Positions 1-6,403 of a stretch of 14,838 nt of DNA are shown one piece after another (the stretch's first letter is position 1; the number at the start of each line of letters is the position of its first letter). Below the pieces are notes generated by a model, which saw only the letters and a list, made by a program, of their open reading frames with translations, did not search any database and was not told the DNA's origin. Where the stretch lies: NCBI GenBank assembly GCA_011051635.1, contig DRKV01000131.1, positions 1 through 14,838 on the forward strand, written 5' to 3'. The stretch comes from Chloroflexota bacterium (GTDB lineage: Bacteria; Chloroflexota; Anaerolineae; Anaerolineales; DRKV01). Both the position numbers and the translations under genes were made by a program.

Positions 1-1
1 C

Positions 2-2347
2 GCCCAGACCGGAGCGCGGCAGGAAGGCATCCTGGGCGCTATCTACCGCTTCGCCCTGGAGACCCGCGCCCGCCACGCCGAAACCATCCGGCGGAACTGG
101 CCGCAGGTCTGGCGGCGCGCTTCGGGCTACAACCTCAACTATCTTCTGCCCTGGTCGCCCGCCGTCCCGCCCCGCTGGGAGGGGGAGACCTACCCCCCGC
201 TGCCCGCCGGGAGCCTCAACCTGGCCCCCCTCTTCGCCGGTTCGGAGGGAACCCTGGCCGTCCTGCGGCGCGTCACCCTGCGCCTGGTGGAGCGTCCCGC
301 TCATACCGTCCTGGGCGTGCTGCCCTACGAGAGCATCGCCGAGGCCTGCGACGATACGCCCCGCCTGCTCTCCCTGGGCGCTTCGGCGGTGGAACTCCTG
401 CCGCGCATGTTGCTCCACCTCGCCCGCGCCGTCCCCGCCTACGCCCGCCAGTTGACCTTCGTCCGGGGCGACCCAGCCGCCCTCCTGATGGTGGAATTCG
501 CCGGCAACGACCCGCGCCGCCTGCGGGAGCAGGTCGCCCGCCTCGGCCCGCGCGCCTACCTGGCCCTCACCCCCGAAGCGCAGGCGCAGGTGTGGAACGT
601 CCGCAAGGTGGGGCTGGGGCTGCTCATGTCCCGTCCGGGGGATGCCAAGCCGGTGGCCTTCATCGAGGACGTGACCGTGCCCGTAGAGCGCCTGGGGGAG
701 TACGTCCGCACCCTGGAGAGCGTCTTCGCCGAACACGGCGTGGAGGCGGCCTATTACGCCCACGCCTCGGCGGGCTGCCTGCACGTCCGTCCCATCCTGG
801 ATTTGCGCCGCCAGAAGGACATCGCCGCCCTGCGCTCCCTGGCGCGGGCGGCTACCGCTGCCGGTCTGCGGCTGGGCGGCACGGTTACGGGGGAGCACGG
901 CAAGGGGCTGGCGCGCTCCGAGTGGCTGCCCGACGAATTCGGGGAAGACCTGATGGAACTTTTCCGCGCCCTCAAACGGGCTGCCGACCCCCAGGGCATC
1001 CTCAACCCCGGAAAGGTGGTAGACCCCCTCCCTATGGACGCGAATCTGCGTTACGGGGCCGGGTACCGCTCCCGGGGCTGGCAATCCACCCTGGATTTCT
1101 CCCTGCAAGGTGGTCTCACCGGCGCGGTGGAGCAGTGCAACGGGGCGGGAGTCTGCCGCAAAGAGACCGGCGTGATGTGTCCCTCCTTCCAGGCGACGCG
1201 GGAGGAGATGCACAGCACCCGCGGGCGCGCCAACCTCCTGCGGGCGCTGATTTCGGGGCGCTTCCCCGCCGAGTCCCTGGCCGAGGAAGCCGTCCACGCC
1301 GCCCTGGATACCTGCCTGGCCTGCAAGGGCTGCAAATCGGAGTGCCCCTCGGCGGTGGATATGGCGAAACTCAAGTACGCCTTTTGGGAGCGTCACTACC
1401 GCAGCCACCCCCGCCCGGCGCGGGATTATCTCTTCGCCTGGTTCGACCGTCTCGCCCCGTGGGGGGCGCGTCTTTCCCCCTTGACGAATATCCTGATGGA
1501 AAGCGCGCCGGCGCGCTGGATAGCCCGCCGGATGGGGATTGCCCCCAAAAGGGCGCTGCCCCGTTTTGCCTCCCCCCGGAGCATCCCCCCTTTGAGCGGC
1601 TCCCGCCTGGATGTGCTCTACCTGCCCGACGGTTTTACCCGCTACACCGAACCCTGGGTGGAGCGCGCTGCCCTGGAGACCCTGCGCCGCGCCGGGCTGG
1701 GCGTCCGCTCCCTGCGTATCGTCGGCACGGGACGCCCTTTGATTTCCAAAGGTTTTCTGCCGCAGGCGAAGGCGCACCTCCGCAAACTCCTGGACGAACT
1801 GGGACAGATTGACCCTGAGGGAGCGTTGCCCATCATCGGCGTGGAGCCTTCGGAAATTTACACCCTGCGCGACGAACTCCTGGATTTCTTCCCCGACGAC
1901 CCGGCGGTGCAGGCCGTCGCCCGCCGCGCCTGGATGCTGGATGAATTCCTTCTGCGCCGCCCGGAGACCCTGGAGCGCCTGCAGGAGGGTGCTCCGGGGC
2001 AGGGGAAACGCGTGCTGTTGCACACCCACTGCTACCAGAAAGCGCGTCCCCCCGCCGATGACGGTCTGCCCGCCGGCAGCGAGGCCACCCGCGCCCTGCT
2101 GGAGGCCCTCGGTTACGCCGTGGAGATGGTCGGCGATACCTGCTGCGGGATGGCCGGGGCTTTCGGCTACGAGGCGGAGCATTACGAACTTTCCATGCAG
2201 ATTGGCGAATTGCGCCTCTTCCCCGCCGTGCGCGCCGCCGACGCCGAGACCATCATCGCCGCGGTGGGCACCTCCTGCCGCCACCAGATTGCCGACGGCA
2301 CCCCGCGGGAGGGCGTCCACCCCGTGACGCTGCTAACCGAGACCTGA
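2..2347 (+). CDS. FAD-linked oxidase / Fe-S dehydrogenase, YdiJ/GlpC-like (5' partial)
   Basis: This is the C-terminal 781 codons of a fused flavoprotein and iron-sulfur dehydrogenase. The reading frame is open to the left window edge, so the start and most of the FAD-binding PCMH domain are missing. Numbering residues from base 2, GSEGTLAV near 80 ends the VAO-type FAD domain. The HASAGCLHVRP motif near 254, GEHGKG near 298 and ILNPGKV near 336 are the FAD-oxidase C-terminal domain. Fe-S ligands follow: a first cluster starting at C379 (CNGAGVC...MCP) and a classical CX2CX2CX3CP at C438-C448. A cysteine-rich CCG domain ends the protein, with THCYQ near 675 and DTCCGMAGAFGYE at C714-C715. The family oxidises D-2-hydroxyacids such as D-lactate or D-2-hydroxyglutarate and passes electrons to quinone or another carrier. 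The substrate cannot be read from the sequence. The first CCG repeat has GTGR at 575-578. The likely terminator is at 2442-2491. Confidence 0.9.
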   Translation, partial: AQTGARQEGILGAIYRFALETRARHAETIRRNWPQVWRRASGYNLNYLLPWSPAVPPRWEGETYPPLPAGSLNLAPLFAGSEGTLAVLRRVTLRLVERPAHTVLGVLPYESIAEACDDTPRLLSLGASAVELLPRMLLHLARAVPAYARQLTFVRGDPAALLMVEFAGNDPRRLREQVARLGPRAYLALTPEAQAQVWNVRKVGLGLLMSRPGDAKPVAFIEDVTVPVERLGEYVRTLESVFAEHGVEAAYYAHASAGCLHVRPILDLRRQKDIAALRSLARAATAAGLRLGGTVTGEHGKGLARSEWLPDEFGEDLMELFRALKRAADPQGILNPGKVVDPLPMDANLRYGAGYRSRGWQSTLDFSLQGGLTGAVEQCNGAGVCRKETGVMCPSFQATREEMHSTRGRANLLRALISGRFPAESLAEEAVHAALDTCLACKGCKSECPSAVDMAKLKYAFWERHYRSHPRPARDYLFAWFDRLAPWGARLSPLTNILMESAPARWIARRMGIAPKRALPRFASPRSIPPLSGSRLDVLYLPDGFTRYTEPWVERAALETLRRAGLGVRSLRIVGTGRPLISKGFLPQAKAHLRKLLDELGQIDPEGALPIIGVEPSEIYTLRDELLDFFPDDPAVQAVARRAWMLDEFLLRRPETLERLQEGAPGQGKRVLLHTHCYQKARPPADDGLPAGSEATRALLEALGYAVEMVGDTCCGMAGAFGYEAEHYELSMQIGELRLFPAVRAADAETIIAAVGTSCRHQIADGTPREGVHPVTLLTET

Positions 2348-2406
2348 TGGGGTATCGCAGACCCGTCTGGCCGGAATTCTTCAACCTTAAAATTTTCCGA
2401 TTTCCC

Positions 2407-2435
2407 TTGCTATTGGGGGAAAGTTGTGCAATAAT
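2407..2435 (+). promoter_or_regulatory. Candidate sigma70-type promoter upstream of the kinase
   Basis: TTGCTA at 2407-2412 (4 of 6 matches to TTGACA) and AATAAT at 2430-2435 (5 of 6 to TATAAT) are separated by exactly 17 bp. A start about 7 bp downstream would fall near 2442, the first base of the hairpin at 2442-2491. If the promoter is real, the transcript begins with that hairpin. This is a sequence match only. Confidence 0.4.
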
Positions 2436-2441
2436 GCAATT

Positions 2442-2491
2442 GCCCTGCTCGCTGGGTGCCCCCCTCACTCAGCGACAGGGCTTTTTGTTTT
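2442..2491 (+). terminator. Strong intrinsic terminator-like hairpin with T tract
   Basis: The left arm starts GCCCTG at 2442 and the right arm ends CAGGGC at 2481. They pair over about 16 bp, through TCGCTG/CAGCGA and GTG/CAC, with one bulged C and one G-T wobble. TTTTTGTTTT follows directly. This is the best rho-independent terminator in the window and most simply ends the dehydrogenase transcript, whose stop codon is at 2347. It also shows that the kinase does not start at the in-frame GTG at 2424, because the hairpin would then be coding. Confidence 0.8.
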
Positions 2492-2533
2492 GGACGACGG
2501 ACCGCGGACGATGGAGACCAGACGACAGATGAC
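2492..2533 (+). repeat. Heptamer tandem array, GGACGAC type
   Basis: Six consecutive 7-bp units run from directly after the terminator T tract into the kinase start. They include GGACGAC (2492), GGACGAT (2506), AGACGAC (2520) and AGATGAC (2527). Units differ by one to four bases but keep exact 7-bp phase. The ATG chosen for the kinase at 2529 lies inside the last unit. The array also supplies the only purine-rich stretch that could serve as a ribosome binding site (GGAG at 2513-2516). Confidence 0.65.
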
Positions 2534-3443
2534 GCATGATGAACTTGAGTGTGTGGTGCTCGGCAACGTAGCTCTGGATGTTCTCTGCTATCCGGTGGAC
2601 GATGTGCCGCGGCACGCTTCGCTGCGTTTCGAGCGGAGCGATATTCAACCGGGCGGGTGCGGCTCCAATACGGCCATCGGGCTGGCGGCGCTGGGCGTCC
2701 GCACCGGCCTGGTCGCCTCCCTCGGAGAGGACGAGGCTGCCGATTTGGCGCGCCGCTTCTGGCGGCGCGTCGGCGTGGAGACGCGCTTTGTGCGCACCCT
2801 CCCCGGCGAATCCACCGGGGTGAGCGTCGTCCTTCTGGATAGCGCCCTCCAGCCGCGTTTCATCCACACGCCGGGGGCGAACCGCGGCGTTACGCTGGAT
2901 GGGCTGGACGCGGATGCGTGGGAGGCCGGCGGGGCGCGCTTCCTGCACGTGGCGGGTTTCTTTTTGCTGGAGGGACTGCTGACCCCGGAGTTCGGGCGCT
3001 TCGTGGCGGGATTGCGCGCCCGCGGCTGGCGCGTCACGCTGGATGTGGCGCTCTCCCCCAACATGGCGCATCCCGAGCCTCTGTGGGCGGCGCTGCCCCA
3101 TCTCTCTGTTTTCCTGTGCAATCGGGGGGAAGCGCAAACCCTCACGGGCGAGTCCGACCCCCGGAGGGCGGCAGCCGCTTTACGGGAGCGCGGCGCGCCC
3201 GCGGTGGTGGTCAAACTTGGGGCGCAGGGCTGCTATCTGGATTCCGAAGGATTTCAGGGGCGAATCCCCCTGCAAGAAAAAACTCCGGTAGTGGATACCA
3301 CCGGAGGGGGAGATGCGTTCTGCGCCGGGTTCGCGGCGGGCTTGCTGCACGGAGAGACGCTGCCACAGGCCTGCCGGAGCGGACACCGCGCCGCGGCGCG
3401 GGTGGTGGGGCATTTTGGCGCAGTCAGGGGATGGATGGCGTGA
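2529..3443 (+). CDS. PfkB-family carbohydrate kinase
   Basis: This 304-residue protein has the ribokinase/PfkB fold and transfers phosphate from ATP to a sugar or nucleoside hydroxyl in the cytoplasm. Near the N-terminus, QPGGCGSNTAIGLAALG is the first PfkB signature, with the di-glycine hinge of the substrate site. Near the C-terminus, DTTGGGDAFCAGF is the second signature; it forms the anion hole and carries the catalytic base D262. The usual form is DTTGAGD, so an A-to-G change is present but conservative. The length is normal for the family. The start is placed at ATG 2529; ATG 2511 is the alternative (six residues longer). The GTG at 2424 is rejected because a terminator hairpin would lie in the coding region. 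No specificity (ribose, fructose, ketodeoxygluconate, adenosine) can be assigned. It is a single gene, convergent with the lipoprotein gene. Confidence 0.88.
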   Translation: MTHDELECVVLGNVALDVLCYPVDDVPRHASLRFERSDIQPGGCGSNTAIGLAALGVRTGLVASLGEDEAADLARRFWRRVGVETRFVRTLPGESTGVSVVLLDSALQPRFIHTPGANRGVTLDGLDADAWEAGGARFLHVAGFFLLEGLLTPEFGRFVAGLRARGWRVTLDVALSPNMAHPEPLWAALPHLSVFLCNRGEAQTLTGESDPRRAAAALRERGAPAVVVKLGAQGCYLDSEGFQGRIPLQEKTPVVDTTGGGDAFCAGFAAGLLHGETLPQACRSGHRAAARVVGHFGAVRGWMA

Positions 3444-3446
3444 GAA

Positions 3447-3493
3447 GACCTGACGGGTCTCCCAAAACCCGTCAGGTCACCCGCCCCGGCGGG
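3447..3493. repeat. Perfect 12-bp inverted repeat between convergent genes, with a second GC hairpin
   Basis: GACCTGACGGGT at 3447-3458 and its exact complement at 3467-3478 enclose an 8-base loop. A second hairpin, CCCGCC/GGCGGG at 3480-3493, follows. The repeat starts three bases after the kinase stop codon and lies downstream of the lipoprotein gene on the other strand, so it could end both transcripts. There is no T tract on either side, so rho-independent termination is uncertain. A perfect palindrome of this kind may instead be a dispersed REP-like element. Confidence 0.6.
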
Positions 3494-3511
3494 CAGGGGC
3501 GATTGACCGCG

Positions 3512-4177
3512 TTACTCCTCCAAACGGATACGCCACTCACCGTCGGCGTTGACAATCCAGAGGCAGGGAGCGCCGTCGAAAGTGATTTTTACGGTGTCCG
3601 CGTACTTGCCAATCGCGTTGACCACGGTCGTCTCAGGCGACTTTTGCGAACTTTGCAGGCAAAATACCTGCACGATGAAATTGCTCGTTCCGGTGTGGAC
3701 TATTCGCCAGCCCTTATCCTGGGGCGGCTCGAAGAAATCGCTGACGCTGTCCCCCTTGCCTTCCCAGCCTGTCGCGTGCCCGGTTTCCCCAACTCCCTCT
3801 ATTGCAGCGTCCCAGGTTCCGTCATCGGCTGTTATCTCAAACGCCACCGGCTCTTTGGAGGCCACAAAGACCATCCCCTGATAGTCCCCAATCGCGTTGA
3901 CGAGTGTATCCGTGACGGCAAGGTCGTAGCCAATTTCTTCGTAGTGCGCCTTGACAATGAAATTGCCCCTCCCCCGATAAGTGAAGGCAATTTTGGCATA
4001 CGGCGAGGGGAGCGCTATGCGTTGGGTGTAGGTGACGCGCTCATCTCCGTGCAAATTCACCGGCGGGCCGGCGGGCGGCGGCGCTGAAGGGGCGGAAACG
4101 CAAGCCGTGACTCCAACCATCAGGGACAGAAGGGATATGAGCGAGACGAACAGCGGATTTTTCGGTGAGGCCTGCAT
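3512..4177 (-). CDS. Putative lipoprotein with a tandemly duplicated domain
   Basis: This 221-residue protein begins with a hydrophobic signal segment (residues 9-25) ending in VTAC. That fits a lipobox with acylated C26, followed by an Ala/Pro-rich linker, so the mature protein should be anchored on the outer face of the membrane. The rest is two copies of one domain, about 52-127 and 144-220. GNFIV (71-75) matches SNFIV (165-169), VNAIGDY (93-99) matches VNAIGKY (186-192), and ADDGTW (117-122) matches NADGEW (210-215). The beta-rich pattern suggests two small beta-sandwich modules of unknown ligand. The gene starts 19 bp after the stop codon of the beta-lactamase-fold gene, so the two are probably one transcript. 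No clear Shine-Dalgarno sequence precedes ATG 4177. I recognise the type of protein but no named family. Confidence 0.8.
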   Translation of the reverse strand: MQASPKNPLFVSLISLLSLMVGVTACVSAPSAPPPAGPPVNLHGDERVTYTQRIALPSPYAKIAFTYRGRGNFIVKAHYEEIGYDLAVTDTLVNAIGDYQGMVFVASKEPVAFEITADDGTWDAAIEGVGETGHATGWEGKGDSVSDFFEPPQDKGWRIVHTGTSNFIVQVFCLQSSQKSPETTVVNAIGKYADTVKITFDGAPCLWIVNADGEWRIRLEE

Positions 4178-4196
4178 TACAATCGGGGGCTGCGGA

Positions 4197-5687
4197 TTAC
4201 TCTTCGGGCAGGTTGTAGTAATTGTACACGGCGCGGGAAAGGTCTTCCACCAGTTTGGCGGCGGTATCCCAAATCAACTCCTGGGGGTGGTGGAGGAAGA
4301 CGACCAGCACGTAGTTGCCCCCCGGCGTGAAGACGATGCCCGCGTCCCCGATTGTGTTGATGACCCCGAAGGGGTCGGAAATCCAGCCGTGTTTGTGGGC
4401 GATTTTGGTGCCGTCGGGGAGACCGGCCTCCAGCAGATAGCCGATTTTGTTCTGGCTGAGGTAGTCAATCATCGTCTGGCATTCGTCGGGGGTGATTTCA
4501 TCGGGGAAGGCGGCCACCAAGGAGCCGCCGCCCTGCTCGGCGCAGTAGTAAATGTCGGCCAGGAGAGACCCCATGTCGCTGACGCTCGTCTGGTTGTAGG
4601 GGTCGGGATTGGTGTTGACATCGGGGCGCTGGTTGCCGGGGGTTTTGTAGACTTTGAGCAGGGGCGCGCCGGCGTAAAAGTACCCTGCCAGGAAGGTGTT
4701 TTCCAATCCCAGGGTTTGCATGTCCTCGGTGACCTTCAGGGGGGCGGTTCCCGGCCCGATGACGCGGTCCATCAGCCAGTCGGAGGCCTCGTTCCCGGAG
4801 CGGTCAATCATCAGGAACATCAGGTTTTGGGTCTCCTCATCGGGGTTTTCCACCCGCCGAAAGGTGGAGACCAGGATGGGAACCTTGATGGTACTGGCGG
4901 CGGTAAAGGACAGGTCCGGCTCGGTAGGAAGTTCCTCGCCCTGCCGGTAGAGGAAGTGGATTTCATCCCCGTTTTGCAAGTCGAGCAGATAGAGACCGGC
5001 GATGCCGTCGAAGCCGCTCACCTGAATGGTCTGCTGCAAGAGGGTGCGGAGGGTCTGGAAAGCGGGGCGCGGCGGTTGGGAGCGTCCCAGCGGCAGGTTG
5101 ACCACCCGCGGGGCGGTGGTCTTGAGGGCGGTATCGATGAGCAGGACGGCGCGGTCAATGTCCAGTTGGGTGCCGGGTTCTCCGGGTTGGAAGTTGACCG
5201 TGCCAACGGCGGGCCGGGCGGCCTGGGGTGGTTTGTCGTAGCGGGCGGCGATTTCGTTTTGCAGGTAGTTCCGCAGCCGCGCTTCCGAGTAGGAGGCCCG
5301 CAGGGGGATGCTCTGCGGCGGCGGGGTGCGGTTCCACAGGTAATCCCAAAAATCGCCCCAGAATCCCTTTTGGGAGCGGGCCAGTTCTGCGGCGGCCAAC
5401 ATGCTGTCGATGTCCAGTTCGAAGCCCACCACGGAAGGCTCCATCTGGATGACGGCCTCTCCGTAGTGCAGTTCCACAGGGACGTTGTAGGCCTCGCGCA
5501 GGCGCTGGGCGGTCTCCTGGCGCGTCAGGCCGCCGACCTCGATGCCGGCAATTCGCATCCCGGCGGGGAAGACGGCGCGCAGACGGCTGAAGGCTATCAA
5601 CTGGCTGACCAGCAGAAAGATGGCGGCCAACAAAGCCAGCAGCGCGAACAGGCGCAGGGGCGTCAAAGGGGAGGTTCTTCTTCGCAT
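4197..5687 (-). CDS. Membrane-anchored PG_binding_4 plus serine hydrolase (class A beta-lactamase fold)
   Basis: This 496-residue protein has an Arg-rich N-terminus and a transmembrane segment at about 11-32, so it should face outward from the membrane. GIEVGGLTRQETAQRL (48-63) is the opening of a PG_binding_4 domain as found in VanW/YoaR-like proteins. From about 225 the sequence follows the Beta-lactamase2 fold. STIK at 265-268 holds the nucleophile S265 and K268, SGN at 297-299 takes the place of SDN, and KHG at 432-434 takes the place of KTG/KSG. Proteins of this kind are usually annotated as serine hydrolases or class A beta-lactamase-related proteins. A role in peptidoglycan or envelope processing is more likely than drug resistance, but this is inference. 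An extended -10 box lies only 9 bp before ATG 5687. The lipoprotein gene follows 19 bp downstream. Confidence 0.87.
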   Translation of the reverse strand: MRRRTSPLTPLRLFALLALLAAIFLLVSQLIAFSRLRAVFPAGMRIAGIEVGGLTRQETAQRLREAYNVPVELHYGEAVIQMEPSVVGFELDIDSMLAAAELARSQKGFWGDFWDYLWNRTPPPQSIPLRASYSEARLRNYLQNEIAARYDKPPQAARPAVGTVNFQPGEPGTQLDIDRAVLLIDTALKTTAPRVVNLPLGRSQPPRPAFQTLRTLLQQTIQVSGFDGIAGLYLLDLQNGDEIHFLYRQGEELPTEPDLSFTAASTIKVPILVSTFRRVENPDEETQNLMFLMIDRSGNEASDWLMDRVIGPGTAPLKVTEDMQTLGLENTFLAGYFYAGAPLLKVYKTPGNQRPDVNTNPDPYNQTSVSDMGSLLADIYYCAEQGGGSLVAAFPDEITPDECQTMIDYLSQNKIGYLLEAGLPDGTKIAHKHGWISDPFGVINTIGDAGIVFTPGGNYVLVVFLHHPQELIWDTAAKLVEDLSRAVYNYYNLPEE

Positions 5688-5696
5688 AGCGGCGGA

Positions 5697-5705
5697 ATTG
5701 TATCA
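5697..5705 (-). promoter_or_regulatory. Extended -10 box of the serine hydrolase gene
   Basis: Read on the minus strand, TGA TACAAT occupies 5705-5697. This is a TGnTAnAAT extended -10 with one mismatch to TATAAT. Only 9 bases separate it from ATG 5687, so transcription would start within about three bases of the start codon. No Shine-Dalgarno sequence fits in that space, so a nearly leaderless mRNA is predicted. Read-through from the gene ending at 5718 is also possible. Confidence 0.45.
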
Positions 5706-5717
5706 CGCGGCGAGGGT

Positions 5718-6386
5718 CTACAAAATCTCCTCCAGCGCGGGGATTTGCCCTGCTCCCCAGCCATGCTCTCCCAGGCGTTCCAGGGCATCCTCCGCCCAGG
5801 AGCGCATTTTCCAGTAGGCTGCCGAGCGCCCCGTGGAGGGATAGGTCTGCAACTGGGTGTGGAGCGCCAGGACGGCGGCGGCAAAGAGCGCTTCGGGGTC
5901 GGCCTCTGCCAGACGGTGCTCGAATTCCTCCACGCGGGGTTCCCAGGCCGCCCGGCGGCGGGCCAGGAGGGCCTCGAATTCGCTAATCAGGGTGTCTTCC
6001 GTCAGGTCGTTGGGGTCGAAGACCAGCATGGGAACGGGCGTGCGGAAAGTGCAAGGGGTGAAAGCCCCTTTCTTCTGGATGCGGACTTCGCCGCCCCAGG
6101 CGAAGGCTTCCACGCGTTTCTCTTTGTGGTCTTCCAAAATGATGCGCCCGGCGCACAGGCGGTAGGTCTCCTTGTCGTTCCAGGGGTGTTCGATGTGCAG
6201 TTTCCGCAGGTTGAAGCGCCCGCGATGCTCTTCGGCGACGGTGCAGAAAACCCGGCGGGGGTCGAAGTGTTCCCCGGTAGGCTGGTCGTAGACGTAAACG
6301 TGCAAGGCTTCGTACCCCAACTGGGGGGAGCAGGAGTGTGGCGTAAATTTGTAGCCAATGGGAGGGGTGTTCACAGGGTTTTGCAC
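5718..6386 (-). CDS. Conserved-looking hypothetical protein of 222 residues
   Basis: I do not recognise this protein. The start is GTG 6386, chosen because AGAAGGAG lies 7 bases upstream and because this places the gene 17 bp after the stop codon of the flavoprotein gene. The open frame continues upstream to 6449, but that part would overlap the flavoprotein gene. There is no signal peptide or membrane segment. The first 135 or so residues look beta-rich, with aromatic and charged residues (GYEALHVYVYD, HIEHPWNDKE, AFAWGGEVRI). From about 145 there is a long charged helical part (FEALLARRRAAWEPRVEEFEHRLAEADPE is cut here to its sense: Arg/Glu-rich, possibly coiled coil). It probably forms an operon with the flavoprotein, and possibly with the serine hydrolase 30 bp downstream. 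Codon style matches its neighbours. Confidence 0.75.
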   Translation of the reverse strand: MQNPVNTPPIGYKFTPHSCSPQLGYEALHVYVYDQPTGEHFDPRRVFCTVAEEHRGRFNLRKLHIEHPWNDKETYRLCAGRIILEDHKEKRVEAFAWGGEVRIQKKGAFTPCTFRTPVPMLVFDPNDLTEDTLISEFEALLARRRAAWEPRVEEFEHRLAEADPEALFAAAVLALHTQLQTYPSTGRSAAYWKMRSWAEDALERLGEHGWGAGQIPALEEIL

Positions 6387-6403
6387 GGGAATGCTCCTTC
6401 TTG

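Noticed and set aside
2424..2528. Upstream GTG start for the PfkB kinase
   Set aside because: It would make the terminator hairpin and T tract coding, and the added residues are not conserved-looking. ATG 2529 or 2511 is preferred.
4197..5687. True antibiotic-resistance beta-lactamase
   Set aside because: The fold and STIK are present. However, the membrane anchor, PG_binding_4 domain, SGN and KHG motifs fit envelope-related serine hydrolases better than a secreted resistance enzyme.
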